DNA of 64,000 nt from assembly GCA_963730365.1 (NCBI GenBank), contig CAVSRM010000005.1, forward strand, positions 770,908-834,907, written 5' to 3'. This stretch comes from Fodinibacter sp963730365 (GTDB lineage: Bacteria > Actinomycetota > Actinomycetes > Actinomycetales > Dermatophilaceae). The position numbers and the translations under genes are program-made. The notes below the pieces were generated by a model. That model saw only the letters and a program-made list of their open reading frames with translations. It did no database searches and was not told the DNA's origin. Positions 57,092 through 64,000 of the stretch are shown here, piece after piece (within the stretch, counting starts at the first letter, position 1; the number at the start of each line of letters is the position of its first letter).

Positions 57092-60001
57092 ATGGCTGCC
57101 GCCACCGTCGTGGGGCGTGCGGACGAGCGGGGGCTGCTCACCGACCTCGTCCGTGGGGCACGTGACGGCCGCTTCGGTGCGGTCGTGATCGAGGGGGATG
57201 CCGGGATCGGCAAGACGACGCTCGTGCGTGAGGCGTGCGCGGCCGCGGGCGATGACGCGCTGGTGCTGCCCGGGGCGTGCCTGCCGTTGACGTCGGTCGC
57301 GGTGCCGTTGCTCGGTCTGCGCAGCGGGGTCCGAGCGCTGTCGGCGGCGGAGCGCCCGGTGTGCCTGGGTGGTCTGCGCGGGGGGTCGGGGCCGGTGCCG
57401 GTGGCGTTCGACGAGTGGCTTGCTGGTGAGTGCTCCCAGCGGCCGGTTGTGCTCGTCGTGGATGACCTGCACTGGGCGGACGGCGAGACCCTCGACGCAC
57501 TGACGTACGTGCTTGCCGGTCCCGAGAACCGCCGGTTGGCGGTCATCCTCACCGTCAGGTCCACGGATGTCGGCCCCCGGCATCCGCTTCAGCGCTGGCT
57601 CGCTGACGCTCGCCGGCTGCCGAGGGTGCGTGAGGTGGTCCTCGGGCCGATGAGCCGGGACGAGGTGGCCGAGGAGGTGGGGCTGGTGTTCGGGGGAGCG
57701 GCGCACACGTCGTTGGTCGATGAGGTGTTCACCCGGAGTGGGGGGAATCCCTACTTCGTGCGGTTGCTCGTGAGTGGGCTGAGACCCTCCGACCGGTCGC
57801 TGCCGGCCCACCTGCCGGAGCAGCTGAGCGCCGCCGCGGTCGGTGGGTGGGCGTTGCTCTCGGCGGCAGCCAAGCGCTTCACCGTGGTCCTCGCCGTTGG
57901 TGGGCGCCCGGCGGCTGGGGAGTCCCTTGATCGGGTCGTCGCCCTCGCGGGGATCACGGAGAGCAATGCCGTCATGCACGAGGCCGTCGACGCCGGCCTC
58001 GTCGACCTCGCACCGGACGGGTCGATCTGGTTCCACCACCCGCTGCAGGCGGAGGTCCTCGAGCAGGAGCTCCTGCCCGAGGAGCGGCGCGTCCTGCACT
58101 CCGGCTTCGCGGCGGAGTACGCCCGACAGGCCGGGGACTCGCCGACGGCGGAGCTGACCGAGACCGTCTCGGACCACCACCTCCTCGCCGGGAACACCGA
58201 GCAGGCCCGCGCGTGGGCGATGCGGGCCGCGCGGGAGATGCAGAGTTCCGGCAACGACCGGGGACGCCTGCGGATGCTTCGCCGAGTTGCCGACTGTGTT
58301 GCGGACGCCCCGGTCTCGCGGACCGAGCGGATCGCACTGCTCGAGGACCTGCGCGATGCCGCAGCGGGAGTGGCGGACTGGGCCGAGGAGCTCGACGCGG
58401 TCGAGGTGCTGCTGGAGTGCCTCGACCCGGGCGAGGACGCTGAATGCCTCAGTGCCGCCCTGCGCGCCGCCGAGCGCTGGGAGCTCCGCTTCGCCCTGGC
58501 GCGGGGCCCCGACAGCGCTGACATGGAGCCGGCCCTGGCCGCGACGAAGAGGTTCACCGGATCCGCTCAGCGCCGCCACCTGCTGGCGACCTATGCCTCG
58601 GCCCTGGTGTGGGAGGACCGCGTCGACGACGCTCGCGCCGCCCTGGAGGAGGCCTTCGGTGGGCTCACTCCGGAGGACGTCGCTGCCGGGCACGATCTTC
58701 CGGCGGGATCAGCAGAGGGGTCCGTTGGGGCGCGGGCCTGGTGCCGCGCCCTCGTCGCTGCCTGCTTCCTCGCCGGCTGCGAGGGCGACCCGGCACGTGG
58801 GCGCCGCCTCGGTGCCCGGGCCGCGGAGCTCGCCCTGGAGTGCCAGGACCCCCGGGCGTTCGTGTCCGCGACCTTCCACACGGCGATCAGCTTCTCGGGC
58901 CCGGGCGACCGCGAGGGCGTCGAGGACTTCGCCCGGCACCGGCAGCAGCTCGAGGAGGCAGGTGGCCCGTCCCGGTACGTGGGGTGGCTCTCCGCGGCCG
59001 AGGCCAGCAACTGGTTCCTCCTGGGCGAGGTCGAGCGGTGCGAGGAGCGCCTCCGGGTGGCGCTCGGCTCCGACCCCGGCCCCACCGGCGACGTCTATGC
59101 GCGCGAGGTCTCCGCGCTGCTCGCCTGCGGGCAAGGCCGGCTGGAGGAGGCGCAGGCCCACCTCGCCCGGGCTGAGGAGCTCGGGACGGTGTCGGTGCTG
59201 CACATCAACCTGGCCAAGGTCCGTGCGACCGTCCGAGGTGCGAGCGGGGACCTCGAGGGCGCGGTCGAGGCGGCACTCGCCGATGCCGACTCCGGGAAGG
59301 AGGGTCCGCCCTGGTACGACTGGCGGCTTCCCCTCGCTGCCCGTGCCCTGGCCGACCTTGCCGAGCGGGACCGGGCGGACGGCGGTGACCCCACGCCCCA
59401 CCTCACGCGCCTCGAGGCCGTCGTGGCCCGTGCCCCGCACGTCATCCCATCGGGCTACGGAGGCAGTGACTACGCGTCCATGGTGTCCGCCCTCGACGGG
59501 CTCTACCGCGCCGAGGTGGCTCGTGCCTTCGCGGAGGACGAGGAGGCCGACACCTGGGTCTCGGCGACCGAGGCTCTGGGCGCCGTCGGTCTCCCCTGGG
59601 ACGAGACGTACGCCAGCTGGCGGGCTGCCGGGGCGCTGCTGCGTCGGGGGAGCGGTGCCGACCGGCGAGGGGCCGCGACGAGGCTCCGCCGTGGTCACTG
59701 GCTGGCGGTCCGACTCGGGGCGGAGCCGCTGCGAACGCAGCTCGAGTCGGTCGCTCGCGCGGCCCGGATCCCCCTCACGGCCGTCCCTGGTGCCACGACC
59801 CGCGACGGGACCGACCCGTTGACGCGTCGCGAGCGCGAGGTGCTCGCCCACGTCGTCGCGGGTCGGACCTATGCCGAGATCGCCGCCGCGTTGTTCCTCA
59901 GCGAGAAGACGGTGAGCTCGCACATCTCCAACATGCTCCGCAAGACCGCAGCCGCGAACCGCGTCGAGCTCGCCGCATGGGCGCAACGATCCGCTGGCTG
60001 A
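57092..60001 (+). CDS. LAL-family (STAND ATPase) LuxR-type transcriptional regulator
   Basis: A 969-aa regulator. N-terminal ATPase with Walker A GDAGIGKTTL (Lys41), Walker B VVLVVDDLHWADG, and sensor-like NPYFVRLLVSGL. A long helical, TPR-like middle part, and a C-terminal LuxR helix-turn-helix TRREREVLAHVVAGRTYAEIA with LSEKTVSSHISNMLRK. ATG 57092 follows GATACT by seven bases, as in cassette 1 (GACACT). It lacks the AGACCCCTCAGA repeats upstream. It is the only intact member of the three LAL copies here and could control both secreted-protein genes. Confidence 0.93.
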   Translation: MAAATVVGRADERGLLTDLVRGARDGRFGAVVIEGDAGIGKTTLVREACAAAGDDALVLPGACLPLTSVAVPLLGLRSGVRALSAAERPVCLGGLRGGSGPVPVAFDEWLAGECSQRPVVLVVDDLHWADGETLDALTYVLAGPENRRLAVILTVRSTDVGPRHPLQRWLADARRLPRVREVVLGPMSRDEVAEEVGLVFGGAAHTSLVDEVFTRSGGNPYFVRLLVSGLRPSDRSLPAHLPEQLSAAAVGGWALLSAAAKRFTVVLAVGGRPAAGESLDRVVALAGITESNAVMHEAVDAGLVDLAPDGSIWFHHPLQAEVLEQELLPEERRVLHSGFAAEYARQAGDSPTAELTETVSDHHLLAGNTEQARAWAMRAAREMQSSGNDRGRLRMLRRVADCVADAPVSRTERIALLEDLRDAAAGVADWAEELDAVEVLLECLDPGEDAECLSAALRAAERWELRFALARGPDSADMEPALAATKRFTGSAQRRHLLATYASALVWEDRVDDARAALEEAFGGLTPEDVAAGHDLPAGSAEGSVGARAWCRALVAACFLAGCEGDPARGRRLGARAAELALECQDPRAFVSATFHTAISFSGPGDREGVEDFARHRQQLEEAGGPSRYVGWLSAAEASNWFLLGEVERCEERLRVALGSDPGPTGDVYAREVSALLACGQGRLEEAQAHLARAEELGTVSVLHINLAKVRATVRGASGDLEGAVEAALADADSGKEGPPWYDWRLPLAARALADLAERDRADGGDPTPHLTRLEAVVARAPHVIPSGYGGSDYASMVSALDGLYRAEVARAFAEDEEADTWVSATEALGAVGLPWDETYASWRAAGALLRRGSGADRRGAATRLRRGHWLAVRLGAEPLRTQLESVARAARIPLTAVPGATTRDGTDPLTRREREVLAHVVAGRTYAEIAAALFLSEKTVSSHISNMLRKTAAANRVELAAWAQRSAG

Positions 60002-60253
60002 TCGCTCACGGTTGCACAGCCCGGGGGCCGAGGTGATGGTCTGGTCCCAGGGGCCAGGGCATCACCTCGAAGGCGCCTACCCCCAGATGTGGTACCTCTG
60101 GCGTCACACCCACCCCACCAGTGGTGCCGTGTCACGCCTCCGACACGCCGACGCGGGCGGCGACGGACCGGCATCCATGGCTCTGACCTGCACAAACGCG
60201 GATTCCTGATGAAGGTTGCCCGGACCGCTTGCGTCGCAGGTCACACAGGCGCA

Positions 60254-60291
60254 TAGTGGTCCACTACATCTAGTGGTTACACCGATGTAGT
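60254..60291 (+). promoter_or_regulatory. NrdR boxes
   Basis: CCACTACATCTAGTGG (60261-60276) is a perfect-armed palindrome matching the NrdR box, and TACACCGATGTAGT (60278-60291) is a second, weaker one. An extra half-site TAGTGG (60254-60259) forms TAGTGG-T-CCACTA with box 1. Pairs of NrdR boxes about 15-30 bp apart control ribonucleotide reductase genes. Confidence 0.8.
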
Positions 60292-60366
60292 TCGTCCACA
60301 TGTTGTGCACACGAAACAGTGGCCGTCCACAGGTTGTTCACACCAGTGTCCACCGGTTCGTCCACA
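60291..60366 (+). promoter_or_regulatory. Cluster of five DnaA-box-like 9-10-mers
   Basis: TTCGTCCACA (60291-60300), TTGTGCACA (60303-60311), CCGTCCACA (60323-60331), TTGTTCACA (60334-60342) and TTCGTCCACA (60357-60366). Each differs by one to three bases from the actinobacterial DnaA box TTGTCCACA. All are in the same orientation, just before nrdR. Confidence 0.55.
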
Positions 60367-60401
60367 GCATGACCACGCCAGACCACACGAAGGGGGTCGA
60401 C

Positions 60402-60917
60402 ATGCACTGCCCGTTCTGCCGGCACACCGACTCCCGGGTCATGGACTCGCGCACCACCGACGACGGCTCGAGCATCCGCCGCCGGCGGCAGTGCCCCGAG
60501 TGCGGTCGCCGCTTCACCACCGTCGAGACGGCCAGCCTGTCGGTCGTCAAGCGCTCCGGCGCCACCGAGCCGTTCAGCCGCGCCAAGGTGCTCGTCGGCG
60601 TCCGCAAGGCCTGCCAGGGCCGCCCGGTCACCGAGGACGACCTCGCGCTCCTCGCCCAGCGCGTCGAGGAGGGCATCCGCGGCGCTGGCAAGGGTGAGAT
60701 CGACGCGCACGAGGTCGGTCTGGCCGTGCTCGAGCCGCTGCGCGAGCTCGACGAGGTCGCCTACCTGCGCTTCGCCAGCGTCTACCAGGCGTTCGACTCC
60801 CTCGAGGACTTCGAGGGCGCGATCACCCTGCTCCGCGCCGAGCGCGACGCCACCGGCGAGGAACCCGACCGCGTGGCGGCCGGCCGCCAGGGCCCGCCCG
60901 GCACCGGCGGCGGCTGA
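60402..60917 (+). CDS. nrdR: Ribonucleotide reductase repressor NrdR
   Basis: A 171-aa repressor. Zinc ribbon CPFC (residues 3-6) and CPEC (31-34), then an ATP-cone domain (VVKRSGATEPFSRAKVLVGVRKACQGRPV). Senses dATP/ATP and represses RNR genes via NrdR boxes; two stand upstream. ATG 60402 begins MHCPFCRH, the family N-terminus. C-terminal tail is Gly-rich. Confidence 0.97.
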   Translation: MHCPFCRHTDSRVMDSRTTDDGSSIRRRRQCPECGRRFTTVETASLSVVKRSGATEPFSRAKVLVGVRKACQGRPVTEDDLALLAQRVEEGIRGAGKGEIDAHEVGLAVLEPLRELDEVAYLRFASVYQAFDSLEDFEGAITLLRAERDATGEEPDRVAAGRQGPPGTGGG

Positions 60918-61045
60918 CCGGCATCCCGGTCCGCCCCGCCCACCGCACGATCCGCAGGTCACCGCGCCCTGTCGGACCCCCGCAGTAGAACAGTCAGATA
61001 CAGGTCACCACCGCCCCGGGGAGGGGCAGAAGGTAGAGGAACAGC

Positions 61046-64000
61046 ATGACCGAGACCGCCGGAGCACGTGCAGGTGCCCGCAAGTCCGCCAAGGGCAAGG
61101 GCGTGGGGGTGGAGCGCATCTTCACCACGCCCGGAGTCCACCCCTACGACGAGGTGACCTGGGAGAAGCGCGACGTCGTCCAGCAGAACTGGAAGACCGG
61201 CGTGACGATCTTCGAGCAGCGCGGGGTGGAGTTCCCCGACTTCTGGAGCGTCAACGCCTCCACGATCGTCACGACGAAGTACTTCCGCGGCGCCCTGGGC
61301 ACCCCCGAGCGCGAGACCGGTCTCAAGCAGCTCATCGACCGCGTCGTGCTCACCTACGTCAAGGCGGGCAAGGACCACGGCTACTTCTCCAGCGCCGACG
61401 ACGCCGAGATCTTCGAGCACGAGCTGACCTACGCCCTGCTGCACCAGGTGTTCAGCTTCAACAGCCCGGTCTGGTTCAACGTCGGCACCGCGAGCCCGCA
61501 GCAGGTCAGCGCCTGCTTCATCCTCTCGGTCGACGACTCGATGGACTCCATCCTCAACTGGTACAAGGAGGAGGGCTTCATCTTCAAGGGCGGCTCCGGT
61601 GCCGGCCTGAACCTCTCGCGCATCCGCTCCTCCAAGGAGCTGCTGTCCTCCGGTGGCACCGCCTCCGGCCCGGTCTCCTTCATGCGTGGCGCCGACGCGT
61701 CCGCGGGCACCATCAAGAGCGGCGGCGCCACCCGCCGCGCGGCGAAGATGGTCGTCCTCGACGTCGACCACCCCGACATCGAGGAGTTCGTCGAGACCAA
61801 GGCGCGCGAGGAGGACAAGATCCGCGCGCTGCGCGACGCCGGCTTCGACATGGACCTCGGCGGCAAGGACATCGTCTCGGTGCAGTACCAGAACGCGAAC
61901 AACTCGGTGCGGGTCACCGACGAGTTCATGCGCGCCGTCGAGGAGGGCAAGGAGTTCGGCCTCACCTCGCGCAAGGACGGCTCGGTCATCGAGACCGTCG
62001 ACGCCCGCGAGCTCATGGGCAAGATCGCCGCCGCCGCGTGGGAGTGCGCCGACCCGGGCATCCAGTACGACGGCACGATCAACGACTGGCACACCAACCC
62101 CGAGACCGGGCGGATCACCGCATCCAACCCCTGCTCGGAGTACATGAGCCTCGACAACTCCTCGTGCAACCTGGCCTCGCTCAACCTCCTGAAGTTCCTG
62201 CGCGACGACGACACGTTCGACGCCGTGCAGTTCCAGAAGGTCGTCGAGCTCGTCATCACGGCGATGGACATCTCGATCTGCTTCGCGGACTTCCCGACCG
62301 ACCCGATCGGCGACACCACCCGCGACTACCGCCAGCTCGGCATCGGCTACGCCAACCTCGGCGCGCTGCTCATGGCCACCGGCCACGGCTACGACTCCGA
62401 GGGGGGCCGCGCGCTCGCCGCGTCGATCACCTCGCTGCTCACCGGTGCCGCCTACAAGCGCTCCGCCGAGATGGCCGCGGTCGTCGGCCCGTATGCCGGG
62501 TACGCCCGCAACTCCGACGCCCACAAGCGGGTCATGCGCAAGCACGCCGCCGCGAACGACGCGGTGCGCACGATCGGCACGATGGACAAGGACATCCACC
62601 GCGTCGCCACCAAGGCGTGGGACGACGTCGTCAAGCTCGGTGAGAAGAACGGCTACCGCAACGCCCAGGCGTCGGTGCTCGCCCCCACCGGCACCATCGG
62701 CTTCATGATGGACTGCGACACCACCGGCATCGAGCCCGACTTCTCGCTCGTGAAGTTCAAGAAGCTCGTCGGTGGCGGCTCGATGCAGATCGTCAACCTC
62801 ACGATCCCGCGGGCCCTGCGCAAGATGGGCTACACCGAGGAGACCATCGAGGCGATCGTCGAGTACATCGCCGACAAGGGCCACGTCATCGACGCACCCG
62901 GTCTGAAGACCGAGCACTACGAGGTCTTCGACACCGCCATGGGCGCCCGCGCGATCTCGGCCATGGGCCACGTGCGGATGATGGCCGCGGTGCAGCCGTT
63001 CCTCTCCGGGGCGATCTCGAAGACGGTCAACCTGCCGGAGACGGCGACCGTCGAGGAGATCGAGGACGTCTACGTCCAGGGCTGGAAGCTGGGCCTGAAG
63101 GCGCTGGCCGTCTACCGCGACAACTGCAAGGTCGGCCAGCCGCTCTCCGACGGTGGGTCCACCGCCAAGGATGCCGCTGCCGACAAGGCCTCGGCCGCGG
63201 TCACCGCCGCGCAGGCCGAGATCGTGGAGAAGGTCGTCTACCGGCCGACCCGCGAGCGGCTGCCGAAGCGCCGTGCCTCGCAGACCATCTCGTTCGCCGT
63301 GGGCGGCGCGGAGGGCTACCTCACCGCGGGCACCTACGACGACGGGCGGCTCGGCGAGCTGTTCCTCAAGTTCGGCAAGCAGGGTTCCACGCTCGCCGGT
63401 GTGATGGACGCGTTCTCGATCGTCACCTCGGTCGCGCTGCAGTACGGCGTGCCGCTGGAGACGTTCGTCGAGAAGTTCACGAACATGCGCTTCGAGCCGG
63501 CCGGCATGACGGACGACCCCGACGTGCGGATGGCGCAGTCCCTCATGGACTACGTGTTCCGCCGGCTCGCCCTGGACTACCTCGACTTCGACACGAGGTC
63601 GTACATGGGCATCCACACCGCCGAGGAGCGCGCCCGCCAGCTCGAGACCGGCTCCTACCAGCCGGTCGATGAGGACACCGGGCGAGGACCTCGACGAGGA
63701 GCTGGAGTCCTTCAGCCAGGGCATCGGCGCCTCGACGAAGCGCTCGGAGGAGACGGCTGCTCCGGCGGCGGCCACCGAGGCCTCGGCCGACGCGCAGTCG
63801 GCGGCGACGACGGCGTCGGGCTCCGGTGCGGCGTCGGCGCGTGAGGTCTCCTCGGAGATCCACAGCTCGGCCGACCTCCTGGCCGCGTTCGGCGACTCCA
63901 AGGCCGCCGACGCCCCGATGTGCATGACCTGCGGGACCAAGATGCGCCCCGCCGGCTCCTGCTACGTCTGCGAAGGCTGCGGAAGCACCAGCGGCTGCAG
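61046..64000 (+). CDS. nrdJ: Adenosylcobalamin-dependent ribonucleotide reductase (class II), frameshifted, cut by window end
   Basis: Makes deoxyribonucleotides using B12. From ATG 61046 the frame encodes the full catalytic barrel: FSFNSPVWFNVG, CFILSVDDSMDS, GGSGAGLNLSRIRSS, NPCSEYMSLDNSSCNLASLN, APTGTIGFMMDCDT. The frame then shifts at a GGG run (63680-63682): dropping one G restores GEDLDEELESFSQ... and the C-terminal Cys-rich tail CMTCGTKMRPAGSCYVCEGC up to the window end. As given, the first frame ends at about 63844 without those Cys. An essential gene with a homopolymer indel suggests a sequence error, or real decay if another RNR exists. Confidence 0.93.

Larger units (their letters stand above)
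60002..60401 (+). other. 400-bp region between LAL gene and nrdR
   Basis: The first 250 bp hold nothing recognised. The rest contains NrdR boxes and DnaA-box-like sequences listed separately, so this is the nrdR-nrdJ control region. Confidence 0.5.

Noticed and set aside
60012..60209. 65-codon frame between the LAL gene and nrdR
   Set aside because: No ribosome site, no homology pattern, and it lies in the control region.
60254..60366. Chromosomal origin of replication
   Set aside because: DnaA-like boxes are weak, few and adjacent to nrdR, without dnaA, dnaN or an AT-rich unwinding element.
60918..61045. Adenosylcobalamin riboswitch before nrdJ
   Set aside because: The 128-bp gap is too short and lacks a recognisable B12-box.
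60959..63940. 993-codon minus-strand frame opposite nrdJ
   Set aside because: Antisense shadow of nrdJ; no recognisable domain or ribosome site.

Overview
The window is very GC-rich DNA (an estimated 70 percent or more) from an actinobacterium. Evidence: GTG starts, leaderless genes preceded by TAnnnT, an actinobacterial-type SOS box, a SAM-IV riboswitch, the lexA/LysM pair and a class II (B12) ribonucleotide reductase with NrdR. The protein set looks most like Intrasporangiaceae (Janibacter/Phycicoccus/Tetrasphaera-like). That placement is an inference from familiarity, not from a search.

Layout. 1-7 kb: end of proB, pdxY, proA, a GT2 glycosyltransferase, then a small membrane protein - nadD - rsfS - phosphatase operon and tRNA-Ala. 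7-12 kb: 3-methyladenine glycosylase, glutathione peroxidase, a YhhN-like protein, and leuS behind a Leu-Leu-Leu leader peptide and attenuator. 12-18 kb: a PotABCD-type polyamine/amine ABC operon with a YtcJ-like amidohydrolase. 18-20 kb: a SAM-IV riboswitch controlling a class V aminotransferase. 20-26 kb: a five-gene redox operon (ferredoxin, NuoF-like flavoprotein, ferric-reductase-like membrane protein, ApbE, anchored coiled-coil protein), a divergent Asp/His-rich surface protein and a two-component system. 26-41 kb: mostly core genes (acyl-ACP desaturase, degV, plsY, subtilase, comEA-comEC, LysR, sirtuin, lexA and its SOS-linked LysM partner, an MDR reductase).

41-60 kb is accessory. It holds a TetR-controlled ABC exporter and two copies of an unusual cassette: a small secreted protein with the motif CPLxRVG...VRCD, divergent from a large STAND/LuxR (LAL) regulator. 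The intergenic regions of both cassettes share 21-bp-spaced repeats. One LAL copy is a frameshifted pseudogene, one is a 47-codon remnant beside a 55-bp direct repeat, and a third full-length LAL follows. The same area has alcohol dehydrogenase, a flavoprotein reductase, PIG-L, AzlCD, OsmC, a frameshifted monooxygenase, and two members of a tiny Cys/His-rich protein family (the other member is at 38.8 kb). 60-64 kb: nrdR and nrdJ behind NrdR boxes and DnaA-box-like repeats; nrdJ carries an apparent 1-nt frameshift and runs off the window.

Most worth following up: the CPLxRVG/LAL cassette, the redox operon, the leuS attenuator, the Cys/His-rich microprotein family and the TGCTCG palindrome array.
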